From contig CM038715.1 in assembly GCA_021613375.1 (NCBI GenBank), positions 4,336,378 through 4,400,377 of the forward strand: a stretch of 64,000 nt of DNA, given 5' to 3'. The notes below the pieces were generated by a model, which had not been told where the DNA came from, searched no databases, and was given only the letters and a program-made list of their open reading frames with translations. The position numbers and the translations under genes are program-made. The DNA is from Megaleporinus macrocephalus (Eukaryota; Chordata; Actinopteri; Characiformes; Anostomidae). This document shows, piece by piece, positions 46,548-59,010 of the stretch. The stretch's first letter is position 1. The number at the start of each line of letters is the position of its first letter.

Positions 46548-48340
46548 TATTTCTCACACCATCATCCTCTTAACCTGCTGACCTCATTGTGCTAGTGACC
46601 TTAATCATTATGTAATCTTCATGTTATATTGAAAGCATGACTGTTGGTCTACTTGTTATACAGATTAGCAGGTCAAGGCTTCTTGACCTCCTCAACTCTC
46701 CTTGGAATTTTTTTCAGTACTGTGAGATGTTTTGCTGACTGCTGTTGAAACTCCCTGGACAGAGGTTGTAGTTAGAGGTCATTTGTTCTCTCGGTGTCCT
46801 CTCGGCCTGTCTGCTTTGTATCTCCTCCTGCCCGTCAGCACTAGAGACACACTTGCTCTTTAGTTTGACGTTTGATTTTCATTGACTTTCCCGTCATGAC
46901 TGTATACTTAGAATCACGCGTGGCATTCAGAACTGGGAGCGTTTAGAAACAAATAGTGTTTCTTCTAATTGCATTCCATCTGGTTTTACCCACGGCTTTG
47001 TCTACACATTGAGCAATCAGTCTTATGACGGCTAAGAAAAGAAAATAACAGAAACGGAGCAAGACGATAAGTCTCGAGGAGGCACTGAATAACCTCTCAT
47101 ACACAAACAGCTTATACAATACTAGATTTCAGAGCACATAACTCTATAAATCTCTCTTTATCCACTGGAAACAACAAAGCCTTTCTGTGTGAGCGAGCCA
47201 TATCTTGCGTTACTTGCCCCATATTCCCAACTCTATAAAACCACCACTGTTCTGAATTCCCCATGGTGACCCAGGATATTTCTTATCTACATTTTAATAT
47301 CTGCAGTTGCTGACTGCTGCCTTGGAGAAGCCTCTTTAAGGCCAATAACAATCAAACTTTAACAGACCAGACTAGAACATGTTGGACACAGAGGGCAGCA
47401 CAGTTTTAATCATCATCAACCCCTGCAACGAGAGCGCGGTACAGTTAGTCTACATTGCCCTGCTAAACACCATCCGTATGTGGGTTATATAACTTCTGAA
47501 CAACACGTTCAATATTAAACAAGTGCATTGCAAACTAACTTGTTTTCATAATTAAGAAAAATATATCTGATCACAATATGCCTCTTTTAAAAAAATAAAT
47601 GTAAGCTATTATTTAATATTAATATTTAAAAGCTACTCTGGCACAGAGAAAGAGGTAAACAGATAATCAGATAATAGTGCACTAGTGCAGTTCAGTGGGG
47701 TTGATATTAGTCTATGCCTTATACAAAGGCTGTACTCCTTATAGCAGATATACTTACATCAACATATTCCAATTTTATTAAAAAGCTTTAGTTGTCTTAT
47801 GCAACAGGCCGGTCAGAGTCCAGTGGGGCATGTTTTAGATTTATAATTGAAGGCACTATGCCAGTGACTCAGTGGAGGGGTATATTTCTCCGGGCTCAGT
47901 TTTAAACAAATGCTTTCTCCTATGTACATCAGCAATAGATTTCTTGGGGGAGGGGGCGGAGGGTATCTCTGCAGTGAATGAGGCTTCCAAAGTGTCTGTT
48001 TTGAATTTAGGACTAAAGGATGAGAATATGTATACTTTATTTGATATCTTAAGCTGAGAAGCTCCTGCCTGAGTACATACTGTACATTTTCTATCTTAAA
48101 CATAAACTGCTTCACGCCAGTTTGCCCTCCCATGTTAGTCTCAGTACTGGTTTTTAATAAGTAGAGCATTAAAGTCAGTAAGTCAATGTGTCCTTGAAAA
48201 TAACAGAAACTGCTTTTTCTGGATATACCATATTTTTCCTCCACTTGATTAATGACCATTAATCAGAATTTAAATTACGCCCACATCAAAAATGACTGAC
48301 AGGAAATCAAGATCATCAGCAATCAGAGTACCCTACTACT
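46548..48340. other. Non-repetitive interior of the inverted-repeat structure
   Basis: No transposase is recognised. A minus-strand open frame (47813-48259, 148 codons) has no family features I know and contains a proline run from a GGGGGAGGGGGCGGAGGG tract. I would not call it a gene. Confidence 0.4.
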
Positions 48341-49096
48341 CAGTAGTAAATCAGTAGGTGAGTGCGGCTAGTATGTCTGAATACTCAGTAGTAAATCAGT
48401 AGGTGAGCGCAGCTAGTATGTCTGAATACTCAGTAGTGAAATCAGTAGGCGAGCGCGGCTAGTATGTCTGAATACTCAGTAGTAAATCAGTAGGCGAGCG
48501 CGGCTAGTATGTCTGAATACTCAGTAGTAAATCAGTAGGCGAGCGCGGTTAGTATGTCTGAATACTCAGTAGTAAATCAGTAATGAGCGTGGCTAGTATG
48601 TCTGAATACTCAGTAGTAAATCAGTAGGCGAGCACGGCTAGTATGTCTGAATACTCTGTAGTAAATCAGTAGGTGAGCGTGGCTAGTATGTCTGAATACT
48701 CAGTAGTAAATCAGTAGGTAAGCGTGGCTAGTATGTCTGAATACTCAGTAGTAAATCAGTAGGTGAGCGCAGCTAGTATGTCTGAATACTCAGTAGTGAA
48801 ATCAGTAGGCGAGCGCGGCTAGTATGTCTGAATACTCAGTAGTAAATCAGTAGGCGAGCGTGGCTAGTATGTCTAAATACTCAGTAGTAAATCAGTAGGC
48901 GGGCGCGGTTAGTATGTCTGAATACTCAGTAGTAAATCAGTAGGTGAGCGTGGCTAGTATGTCTGAATACTCAGTAGTAAATCAGTAGGCGAGCACGGCT
49001 AGTATGTCTGAATACTCAGTAGTAAATCAGTAGGTGAGCGTGGCTAGTATGTCTGAATACTCAGTAGTAAATCAGTAGGTGAGCGCGGCTAGTATG
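48341..49096 (+). repeat. 45-bp minisatellite, about 17 copies
   Basis: The unit contains CAGTAGTAAATCAGTAGGCG, then AGCGCGGCTAGTATGTCTGA and ATACT. Single-base indels occur in some units (AGTAGTGAAATC, AGTAATGAGCG). A block of units with the AGCGCAGC / AGTAGTGAAATC variants occurs twice (about 48400-48470 and 48770-48840), a sign of multi-unit duplication. Confidence 0.95.
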
Positions 49097-49515
49097 GAGT
49101 AAATAAACGGTGTAAAGCTGAACGTCGGCTGTGTGTATGTAGCTACTGCTAGTGAACTGCCGCTACAGAAGTTAGAGCTACTGCTGAGATAAACAATGAT
49201 TACATTCTTCCCGTTTCATCTTCTCTGATCTACAGCTCCACACTGTCTGATACATAATCAGATAAAAACACAGATCAGAGTCACTAAAAGTCTAAATCTG
49301 TCAGTAAACGAGCTTTTAATGAATAGCAGGACTTTTACGGTGGTGGTCTGACGTCTTGCGTCACAGGACGCTGGTAATATGGTGGACGTAGTACGTCTGA
49401 GATTGTGTGGTACTAAAACTCACCTACTGAAATTACCTACTAGTCTGACGCTCGAGCAGTACGTACTGACTCTAATCTAGTACCTACTGACTAGTACGAG
49501 ATGTCGGACGCACCC

Positions 49516-50354
49516 ATAGTTTCAATTTTATATTCTATACACCAGAAAAGGTGCCAAATAAAGTGACGGTTTTAATCAACTGGGGAGCTGATACAACAGG
49601 GTTTGAAACAGAATGTCACCTGCATATAAATTAATTTGGTTTAATTTGTGAACTATAGCCAATCCACATATTGCAGAGACGTGCCTGTGGGAACTCCGCA
49701 ACAAACACTCTCTTTCCTTGGCTCAGGTGCTTGTACTTCCTTTAATGAGAGCTAGCTGATGTTGTGTTGGTTAAGAGACTTGTGAGCTAAGAAGTTCACA
49801 TGGAAAACAAAGGACTGGAAAGTTAGAAAGTTAGAGGTCACTGAATCTTAGAGGGTCACTGAAAGGGTTCTGTGTCTTTCATTCATTTAACACAATTATT
49901 TAAGTGTATGGGACAGGTGTGATCACTAGATCATCATGTTTGTTACTGATGTAATTGAATAATATTATTTAAGGACTCACAAGGCCTTTTATAAAACTTC
50001 TTCAGTTGCTGTTAATTATGCAAGGTGCACTTTCTACATACATATGTAGATAAATCAGAAGTATATTTAATTTATTTAAACAAACATAGGGTATTTCAGG
50101 GAGATATACCTTTTCCACTTCTTCCAAATTCTTTCAAATCTCTCATTCTGAAGCCTAATAGAAAAAGTTACTCTTTCCATTACAAAGATTTCGTGGATTA
50201 TATCATACCAGGATGTTTTACTAGATCCTTTTTTATTATTATTATTATTATTGTTATTCAGTTTTGTATTTGTAAAAAGAAAAAGATAGATAAAAGATGA
50301 ATCACATAATAGGGGTAATCTAAAATGCTATGTAAAAATTCTGTTGTACTGATA
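49516..50354. other. Non-coding, nothing recognised
   Basis: A short (ATT)n lies at 50232-50253. The rest shows no gene. Confidence 0.45.
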
Positions 50355-50790
50355 TGTGATTCAAAAAAAAGAAAAGAAAAGTAAAACTAGCCTATAAGAA
50401 GCAGGGTCACTGGCACGCTTCACCTTCATTAAACTTAGAGAAAGACTGGCCTCATTAAAGGCTGGTGGATGGAGGCCCTTATCAAATGAGTGATGAAATG
50501 TATCTAACAGAGGCACTGTTAAGAGATCATGAAACTCTTGGTAAAAGTCACTACTATACTCATGAGCCAGGGGCCTACAGCTTCCTCTGCACTTCATATG
50601 CAGAGACTGGGGCCTCAAGAAGCTGCTTTTGTTCTTTTAATGTAGCAGGAAGATCAACAATCCAGAAAAAGCCTTCATTAAACCTCATTATTTTTTGGCT
50701 ATTATGTAGACTCTTATAGAAATTTCTAAAGACAGTGTTAACTGAGTTCGTATCAGAACAGAGGGATCCTGACCCATCAATCACTATGGC
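50355..50790 (-). pseudogene. Tx1/L1-group LINE reverse transcriptase fragment
   Basis: On the minus strand two overlapping frames together give the segment between endonuclease and RT, then the first RT blocks. The upper frame reads DGSGSLCSDTNSVNTVFRNF, YKSLHNSQ and LPATLKEQKQLLEAPVSAYE. The lower frame reads SSDFYQEFHDLLTVPLLDTF and HHSFDKGLHPPAFNEASLSL. This order (D..G....D...I...F..FY..LY, then EFY..F...L...LL..F..SF..G.LP...NEA.I.L) is typical of Tx1-like L1 elements of fish. A frameshift near 50600, and both flanks missing, make it a dead fragment. Confidence 0.8.
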
Positions 50791-50979
50791 AATAAACTGA
50801 GAGGCTACCTTCTTTTCAAATAGGCCTGGTATTTACTTGGCTTAGTCTCATATTCGTCTGTGTCCAATATAGAACACAGGGCTGTCATTTGTAGGTTTTT
50901 GATTCTGCTCAGCTGTTTCATGGTTTAATGAATTGGGTTGTTCAGAAGGTTTTAGTGGCAGTGTGGAATATTACTAATC
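50791..50979. other. Non-coding, possibly more decayed LINE
   Basis: May hold the further 5' part of the LINE on the minus strand, too decayed to confirm. Confidence 0.3.
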
Positions 50980-50987
50980 CCCTAGCA

Positions 50988-51801
50988 CAGGGGTCACTAA
51001 TGGGCGGACCGCGGCCCGGATCCAGACCCAGACGTTGTCCAACGTGGACCCAATCTGATAATCTATTGAGAATGATTTAATTCTGATTGTGTTTATTTTA
51101 AGAGGCGGAGCTTTTGTAGTCTTTATGGTATACGGGCTTTACGGCACAGTAAACTCAGAGACCAATTGCGTGCCCTGTAAGATCACCAAAGGCTCTCCTT
51201 AGCCAATCAGATCTGTGCACATTGGGGTGTGTGGCACGCACACAGGCGAGGTACAAAGCGAGGAGCAACAGCCGGAGACTAAAGCGAGTCAGAAAGAATA
51301 ACGAGCTCTAAAAACAGAAAAGTGAACAGAGAAAACTGAGTGTTTAACAGGAACGGTTCTGGAATGGAGCTGCTCGTCTAGTTCTGGAGAATACCACTCT
51401 GTTCAACCAACATGTCAATCTGTGAAGCTGAGTTAACAAGAAGACACACGATTTATTTACTTTCTCTATAAATAAACACTTTAAGATGAACTTTCCTTAA
51501 AAACATTCTGTTTTTAAATGTAGTCCTTGTTTTTACTTGATGTGAGACTTGACATTTATTATAAGTTTATAAATAATTAATTCAGTTCGGCATTTAAACA
51601 GTAAATATACTGAAATATACTGAACGGTATGTGTGATGTGTTGGTGTTTCAGTAGCTGATGGTATAAGATGCTGATACTAGACTACTTCAGTAAACAGGA
51701 TACACCACTGAATCAGAACATACGTTATAAATGATAACGGACCTTGGACTGAAGAAATCTCCTCTAACTGGACAGTACTGAATTCTAATTAAATATTCCT
51801 G
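50988..51801 (+). mobile_element. Non-autonomous hAT element, 814 bp
   Basis: The left end is CAGGGGTCACTAATGGGCGG and the right end is AAATATTCCTG (CAGGAATATTT on the other strand). An exact 8-bp duplication, CCCTAGCA, flanks it (50980-50987, 51802-51809). The left 200 bp match the fragment at 43170-43395. No transposase ORF is present. Confidence 0.85.
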
Positions 51802-51809
51802 CCCTAGCA

Positions 51810-51977
51810 CAAGCCCTGGAAGTTTCCCGAAACAAAGATGAGGTAGTAGCCGATGAGGAATTAACGGTTAGTTACAAATTTGTGTTCTTTAAGAATAGAG
51901 GGATTAAGTCTCCAGTGCTGAGAGTGTACTAAAATAAATTTAAAACAATATCAATACACACAGCAGGATAATCAGAT
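51810..51977. other. Short non-coding spacer
   Basis: Nothing recognised. Confidence 0.4.
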
Positions 51978-52060
51978 AATATTGAAGAGTTTTATTGTCA
52001 TGTGTACAGCAGAACAGACAGTTACACTGTACAATGAAATTCTTACTTTGCTGTTCCTCC
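51978..52060 (-). repeat. LINE 3' tail (minus strand)
   Basis: GAGTTTTATTGTCATGTGTA and CACTGTACAATGAAATTCTT match the tail inserted at about 25455-25530. It is the reverse complement of a LINE 3' terminus. No coding part is present. Confidence 0.65.
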
Positions 52061-54375
52061 ATTCACCAATAGATAAAGATAACAAAAAAGAAATAATAAA
52101 AAATATATACAAAATATACAAAGTATAATAATATAAGTTGAAGTAAATAAAAGTATTTTTATAGTTAAAGAATAAAAAATAAAGTGCAAGTTGCAAGTAT
52201 TAAATGTAAACAATAATGTTTTGTGCGAATAGTGAATATTGGCAGTTACTAACAGATTGTATGTTTTTTTTTCATTTGTCTGAATTAGAAAAGAACACAA
52301 ATCGTTCATTGTGAGACCTTTTAATGATGTTTTTCACTGACAACCCTTTATAATTAGACACTTGGTTGAGAACAAATTTGAGGGGTTCCCCTGGGGGGCA
52401 CTACTCATTTAGTATGACACTTTTATGTCCTTTATTAACAGCTTTAATAAGCACAAACTCTCTTTAAATCCAGTGTTGTGGCATGGAGAGCCTAAATCAT
52501 AAAGATTGTGTCACTGTCCAAATATAACTGTATGTGGGTGACTTAATGAGTCCTGGATCAGCTGCACTTGTGTGGTGGAACAGGTGGAGCCAGGGAGGAG
52601 CTAGAGAAGAGACACAAGAGCACATGGCCTATACCATGCAGGTCCAGGAAGGGGTAGTGTGTGACCCCTGGAATAAACAAGGGCTCCCCACCTGGAACCA
52701 GTGCACACTACTGTAGGGGTAAAGCAGTAGGCTCAGGATGCGAGTTTGTAGTATCTATGCAATCACTGATGTGCTTTGTCCACCGTCTTAAAGGGAACCC
52801 CGGCTGGTAACACTTGTAAGCCTTAATAAGGTGTAATGACTCTAAATTATTAAGACACATTGTAAAAAATCTGATTTATTGGATTTTTGGGAAAACTGTG
52901 GCACTGCATTGTGTTTTAGTCTACGCTTAAAACCAACAGCCTCAAGTCTCTCTCCAGTGGTGGTCTACTGAGCCACTCAAACTCATCCAGACTGAAGTGA
53001 GGAGAGCAGAGCGGGGGTCTTTGGGTAGCTGTGTTGGTCCACACGCTGCTTCACTAACTATTCTCCTTGTTTATGTTTGTGAAAGCTGTTTAGACTAATA
53101 TCAGTCTTCCCACTGCCTCCTTGTCACTGTATTCGTCCCACTATTCATTAAAAGCACCATTTAGTGACATTAGTTTAGATACTTTAGTGTCACTTTCCTG
53201 CTTTTTTAACATGTATCCTAAATCCATACTCAGTCAACACTGAGCAGTAGCTTAGGGAGGACAACTTAACCATTATTTACATTAAAAGCAACGTAAGTAC
53301 TTCTAATCTTATTACACAAACTCTGAAATTGTTTTTGATGTGTTAGTTACAAAGCTAAACTTTAATGCATCAATGAAAGTAAATTTTATTATTCAGCTGA
53401 AATCCTAGTACATAAAAATCTGCTTTATTAAAGAGTTATTGAACGGTCCATATATGGGCAGCATCAGGAAGAACATACACTTTGAAACATAACTTGTGAA
53501 TAATTTGACATAACTTGTGAAAATGTCAAACGTTTGTATGTAATATATTGTAAAACCAATATTTCAATAATTCAACCAATAAATATAAACCAATATTTCA
53601 GAAAACGCTAAAATCTTCATGTTAAAAAAGGTTTGAGTTCACCATCATTGCTGTTAAAGTCACCAAAGGTACGTTTCAAACCCCAGCCTTCTAAAATCTC
53701 CTTATTTAACTAATAAAGTGATGTGAAAGAACTTCACTGCCTCTGGGTGAAACAACAGGCTATGATGTATTTCCAAAAAATTATTGAAAAAAATACTATA
53801 ATAATAATTTTTACTTTTTTTTTTAAATACTAATTGTTACTGCAACAAACACAAACTTGTTCACATATATTACTATTGTTCACATACATTAGATACTTAA
53901 CTGGGAGAGTTAAAATAAAGAATCAAGGCTAATTGAGACTAATCAGCATTCAAAATAGCAATGTTGGGACCACTTGCGAAGGAAGCTTGAGCCCCACAGA
54001 TTGTGACTATATTTTTATTATTTGAACTATTATATCTATAAATATTATTAGATGATAACTAGCTGAGATGTGACTTTAAAGTTTAACATTATGTAAAGGT
54101 TCTAGCAAGAACCCTTAATTTAATTAACCCTTAAATTCAAACTTTAATCGGTGGTGTAGCATCTGGGTTTGTAGAGGTGAATTTTCATTTTCATGTTTTG
54201 AGGGGCGGCGAATCACTTCTGCTTCTTGTGTAACCAATGCTTTATTGCCTCTGATTCTTATCAACACCTAATAGACCAACTCCAAGCCCAGACTCATATC
54301 CTTAAATCCTCCATCTGGTGCTTAGCAACTGCTACTATCTGACAGCAAGTATTAGCCTTTCCTGTGAACACATTT

Positions 54376-54376
<1 letters not shown>
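52061..54376. other. Non-coding, nothing recognised
   Basis: 2.3 kb without exon-like frames, element ends or inverted repeats that I can support. Confidence 0.45.
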
Positions 54377-54424
<48 letters not shown>

Positions 54425-54427
54425 TTT
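54377..54427. repeat. (TA)n followed by T tract
   Basis: About 15 TA units run straight into about 20 T residues. Confidence 0.95.
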
Positions 54428-54924
54428 GTGTCTGAGAGACTTGTATATGCTACCAAATAGCCTGACAGAGTAGAGGAGGCTGTTTCCTACAGTGTAAAAA
54501 TGATTCACTCCTTTAATGTAGAAAGGTAAGTAACCTGTCGTTTGTTAAATTCACTGAAACTCAAGGAAAAAGTTAACAGCATGTAAAACAAAGATTGATG
54601 TTCTGTTAACTGTGAACATTCACACACACCCTTACACCCTTTAACCAAGGACATCCACGTCTGCACAATGATGAGTCATTTCCTTCATTGCGTTGGTGAC
54701 ATTTGCATCATCCTGATAAGGGCTTTGTTGCATTGTGATCTCACATTTTGCAGTAAAGTTTCTGGTATAATAATGAAAGGAATTTTAATTAGACAGGCTC
54801 CGCTTCAACTGACCCAGTCTCATTGAATCTACACACACGATAATGATAACTTAAATGAGGCGTGAATGAGACTGAACTGATATGAGTGGTTTTAAATAGC
54901 GTGCTTAATAAAATAACTGAGGCT
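54428..54924. other. Non-coding, nothing recognised
   Basis: No signal. Confidence 0.4.
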
Positions 54925-55511
54925 AACTAGTGAGTGTCTAAGTAGGCTGTCTAGGTAGCAGCTGTGTAAGTAGCAGTGTTCTCTCCTCATCTCTCCTCAT
55001 AAAACAGATTACTGAGACGCTCTAGGTAGAGAGAGACTGCGTCACGGCTTGTTCCCGCCCACTGCAGCACACCACCAGTGGTTTAGCTGGTTGCTAAGCT
55101 ACCAGCCAGCATCCAAAACAATAGGCCAAGGCTTAAAAGACCGCTAGCATAAATGCTAATGTCTGGAGTATAAAAGTGTAAATGGTGAAGGACTCGTTAC
55201 AGAGTTGATAATAAAATACTGTTTTGTGTGATTATATGACCAGAAACACATTAAAACTCCAGAGAGAATCAAAATAACTCACATTTTAAAACCACTTCAC
55301 TGCTCGTAGATTTACCTGCGGTGGATCATGGGATTGTCTTAGCGGCTGAGGAAGCGTTCGATGCTTCCTTAAAATCAGGTCTAAATAAGGTTTCTCAGTA
55401 GACAGCATGTTTAAGGTATGTAAGAATTGGGACAGTCTACATGTCAGGAGCGCATACTATGACGTAAAATGCTGCCTATGTAGGGAGCTCAGTAGGATTT
55501 GAGACACACCC
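54925..55511 (+). mobile_element. 586-bp MITE, near-complete copy
   Basis: Nearly collinear with 3425-4010 (CTAGTGAGTGTCTAAGTAGG, ACACATTAAAACTCCAGAGA, AGAATTGGGACAGTCTACAT), ending GGATTTGAGACACACCCC. The outermost left 15-20 bp are missing, and no target duplication can be read. Confidence 0.88.
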
Positions 55512-57095
55512 CAAATGTAATGTTTTCAAGCCATTATGCCAGTTCTGTCAATTTTCTCTTTGATTTTATTTATTTATTTATTTATATTATTTGGATCCCC
55601 ATTAGGTCCTACAATGATAGCAGCTTTTTTGTCTGGGGTCCATCAGACATAAAACACACATATTCATTATACATATACAACATAAAAGAAAAGAAGAACA
55701 TAGTCTATGTATATTTCAAATGTATACAAAAATAACGAAATAAAAATAAGTAAGAAAATACAAGTGAGAAGTAGAAAGTTTAAAAAAATGTGTTCCTAAT
55801 CTACTTTTAACTTTTATTTATTTAGTTTTATGCTCAGAAATCAGTTAGGTAGTTTTTTTTTTGTATTTTTTTAAGCCGTATTGTATTATCAGTGTTGAAC
55901 AGTGAGTCAGGTAAGAAGTTCTACTCTTTAATATCTCTGTAAATCACTGTTCTGCACATGTGGTTAATTTTAGCTCTCTGTAATTTAAAATAATTCTTAG
56001 TTGAATATCTTTTTATATTGGTTTCTCTCTCTTTTATCTGTTCTAACTGATCACAAAGGCTCTTTGGATATTTTAACTTGTGTGTATTCTTCATGAGTGT
56101 ACAATATGACCAAATATTTAATCGATAACATGATACATTTCGTTGTTGTGAAAAATAATGTATTTGTCTGAGTCTAAGGTGGACATTGTCCATTCAGGCA
56201 ATCCATGAAATATTGATATATATATATATATAAAACATTTTTACCCAGAGGATTCAGCTGCCTCTGCTTTTTCTTGTGCTTTTCATTTGTCAGTATTTGG
56301 GTTCTCAAACATCCTATAACACAAAATGTTTATCAGCACTGGTGTTCTAACTATGTATCCTACCTGGCATGCTCTATAACTACTACTGCTTATGAACTGT
56401 TTAAACATTTTATTGTGTTTTTAATGTCTATTCAGTAGAAACTCTTAATCTTAATCTTAATATTAATACCACCCCCCACCCCACAGACACACCCTTATAG
56501 ACTAATTTGATTGGCGGTAACATTTTCAGAAAAGGACAGTTCAGATTCTTATTCCACCTTAAATAGTCCTGCAGTTCAGAGTATAAAAAGCTGAATATCA
56601 GCATCAGAGTCTCACAGCTACACCACTTAAGGTGGAATATGAAAAGATCTCATGGAAGCTGATGCAGGGATGTAATAAGACATCAATGTCCTATATGATG
56701 CATCACTCTGTAGGTGGCAGTTCAAGTGCATTGTGTTTGGAATCGATTTCAATTGGATTCAATAGAACACGTGCAAGTGCTAAAATCTTATATATATAAT
56801 TTTCCTGATATACCAATATACCAAGAAATATAATATTGCTGTGATGAAATTTTGAGATTTTATGATACAGCAGCACACAGATTCCGTCAGTAGTGGTCAT
56901 CGTGTCGCTGGTGTGTTTTAATTAGATGGCCACGTGTCCAGAGTCCAGTGTAGTTCTTGGGGCTGCACCTGGGTTTCCACGCACTTAATGGACCACCGAG
57001 GAGCGTGTCGAGAAGCGTGACTGTCTGGAAACGAATGTTAATTAAAACTCTAAAGCTTAAACGGAGTGAGTGAAACTGCGCGCGTGTGCATGGAT
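55512..57095. other. AT-rich non-coding DNA upstream of the CpG island
   Basis: Contains (TA)n at about 56216-56231 and a 13-bp inverted pair, TATTCCACCTTAA (about 56550) / TTAAGGTGGAATA (about 56627), 60-70 bp apart. No ORF is convincing. An (AG)n of about 14 units at 57100-57127 marks the edge of the island. Confidence 0.5.
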
Positions 57096-57239
57096 GAACG
57101 AGAGAGAGAGAGAGAGAGAGAGAGAGGGTGGTCGGGGCGGTGGGGGTACATGCGTGGCTCCCTAACATTAACATTTGGTAGAGTCCTATAAACAAACACG
57201 GGGCAGACGCACACTTCCACGCTGGAGGTGGGGACCTGA

Positions 57240-57760
57240 AGGGCTTGGCGAGGATCCGCGGAACTGAGACAGGACGCAGCCTCGCGCGCGCTCTTACCTG
57301 CTGCAGCACACTGACCCATTCACCCCGCGCGCATGTTGGCACCGGAGAAATCTTTCCACTCGCCGCTTTGCGCGGAGCCACGGGGAGGGGGAGAGAGGGA
57401 GCTCAGCACTTTACACTTCCCAACGCCCCCCGCCCCCCTCCCTTCCAAACTCCCCCCACCACCACCAACAGCAACTCCAACCCATCACCATCACGACCAC
57501 CACCATCCCCACTTCTGCCTTCGACTCTGGAAATGACGAGTGATGCTCTAGTCAGTCTGAGCCGGGCTCGCTGATCCTGTCCCCTGTCTTGAAGTCGCGC
57601 GTGCTTGCTTCTCGGCGCCATGAGCGCGGGACTCCCCACCCCGCAGCCGGACAGCAGCGGCAACGGCAGCAGCAGCAGCAGCACCGCCGGCGCGCCCTGG
57701 AACCACAGCGCGGCCAGCGCGTACAAGAGCGCCGAGCTGCCCGAGCGCGCAACCTCGGTA
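57240..57760 (+). promoter_or_regulatory. CpG island / probable promoter and 5' UTR
   Basis: An abrupt switch to GC-rich, CpG-dense sequence (CGCGCGCGCTC, CCGCGCGCATG, GCCGCTTTGCGCGGAGC) that ends right at the splice donor of the first exon. No TATA box is seen, as in most CpG-island promoters. The transcription start cannot be placed. The 5' UTR probably lies in 57300-57619, where a C-rich stretch (57420-57520) could also belong. Confidence 0.7.
57620..57757 (+). CDS. First coding exon of an unrecognised host gene (46 codons)
   Basis: ATG at 57620 sits in a strong context (GGCGCCATGAGC). The frame reads MSAGLPTPQPDSSGNGSSSS, a further STAG and APWNHS stretch, and ends ...ELPERATS at a consensus donor TCG|GTAAGA (57757/57758), leaving phase 0. 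CpG density and codon-like composition collapse immediately after the donor, which supports a real exon end. Without splicing the frame would run 39 more codons to 57877. There is no signal peptide or domain. The Ser/Gly low-complexity start and one N-glycosylation-type NHS triplet are all that can be seen. I could not match it to a known family. Everything to the right in the window would be intron 1. Confidence 0.68.
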
Positions 57761-58384
57761 AGAAACCTTCTCTCGAGTCATGCTTGCTTGTTATTGGCTG
57801 ATATTGATGTGGCGAAAGACAGACTAGATGAAAGTAAAGAGTTAGGCGAAGGATGTAGCCATGAAGTTCAGGTCTGAACGCCTTACTTGTAGTTGTCACT
57901 GGATGATATTAAAATGTGAGTTGTTAATGTTATGGTAGTAAAGTTTCAGCGTCCAATTGCATAAAAGTGAGTGCATCATGAAGCAGTGCAGTGAGTTTTC
58001 AAACAGTGCACCAGTCTCTGATGTCAGTTGTCATTGGTGGACGTAGAAGTTTCCCAGAGGGGGAAAAATATCTTTTTAAAGATTGTCTTAGAGATATACA
58101 GCAGATCTCAGTGCTGTGTCAATGAAGGACTATCACTTTCTGAATTCCTACTTAGGAAAAAAGAAGAGATTCATATCAGCATTTCAGTAATGCAAGAAGT
58201 TCTGGTCACGAAAGGGAAAAGCATAGATTCTTCTATCACGCTTATGGACTGCTGAGATGAGTCAGACACTAAAGAGTTACTCCATACGTGTGATAATATT
58301 TTCATGGAAACTGAGGGTTATTTCCCCCTGGAGCCAAGTTTTACAAACAGGAGAACATGGTTTAGCAGAAGAATCTGAGAACAC
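57758..58384 (+). other. Start of intron 1, nothing else recognised
   Basis: Begins GTAAGA. The sequence becomes AT-rich. No second exon with an acceptor could be supported in the remaining 6.2 kb of the window. Confidence 0.5.
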
Positions 58385-58987
58385 AAGGAGATCTGTCATG
58401 AACTGTGGGGTGGGTTCGCCAGACAGTGTGACATGGTGCTGGTCAATGACTGATATATGAGGTGCTATAAATATATACTAATTAAAGATTTTTCAGCCCT
58501 GAATTAAGCCAGAGATGTGTTAGTCATATATCTTTCAATGGGAGACTTGGAGATGTGAAGCACTCGGTTTGTTGGGGACCCCCCAAAGAGTGTGCTTAGA
58601 ACAAAGTGAGGATGTAGAGACTGATCTGAAATTCTTAATTTAGCTACACTGAAAAAAAAATAAAAGGTTCATGATGAAAACGTGGCAGAGCAATAAACTA
58701 CATCACATCAGTACAACTGCTTTAACAGTTGTGTGTTTTAACAAGAATTGTATTGATGTAACACTGTAATTGGGGGCAAACCTTTTAATCTGTTTTCTAT
58801 CACTTTTTTCAAACATCACCATTAAAAAAGATGATAGTTTCATTCAAACTGTCTGTTATCTGATATTATTCTCGGTTATCATTACTTATTATTAATATTT
58901 CTGTGCTGAAATATCTTGAAATACCTGCTTTCCTATTCCCAAGATCAGACCCCCTCTTAGCTTGGGCAGGACTGTAGTCCTAAATGG

Positions 58988-59010
58988 TATATATATATAT
59001 ATAGGGTTAG

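Larger units (their letters stand above)
45626..49515. mobile_element. 3.9-kb inverted-repeat structure (large transposon or inverted MITE pair)
   Basis: The left end reads GGTGCGTCCGACATCGTCTA. The right end on the other strand reads GGGTGCGTCCGACATCTCGT. The arms 45626-45930 and about 49215-49515 are reverse complements over about 300 bp. The inner ends of both arms carry the 45-bp unit: about two units, inverted, at 46070-46160, and about 17 at 48341-49096. Between the arms lie a partial 586-bp MITE (46166-46547) and 1.8 kb of non-repetitive DNA without a transposase. The structure is either one element or two MITEs in opposite orientation. Confidence 0.7.

Noticed and set aside
47813..48259. 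148-codon minus-strand ORF inside the 3.9-kb structure
   Set aside because: No domain, a proline run from a G-rich tract, no splice or start support. Possibly decayed LINE, but I could not show it.
48341..49096. CRISPR-like array
   Set aside because: Contiguous 45-bp minisatellite units without spacers, in a eukaryotic transposon context.
56550..56640. 13-bp inverted pair TATTCCACCTTAA/TTAAGGTGGAATA as a microRNA hairpin
   Set aside because: The stem is too short and the loop too long (60-70 nt) for a microRNA precursor. More likely a small element remnant.
57403..57899. Minus-strand ORFs across the CpG island
   Set aside because: GC-rich DNA has few stops. The plus-strand frame has the good start context and a splice donor, while the minus frames have neither.
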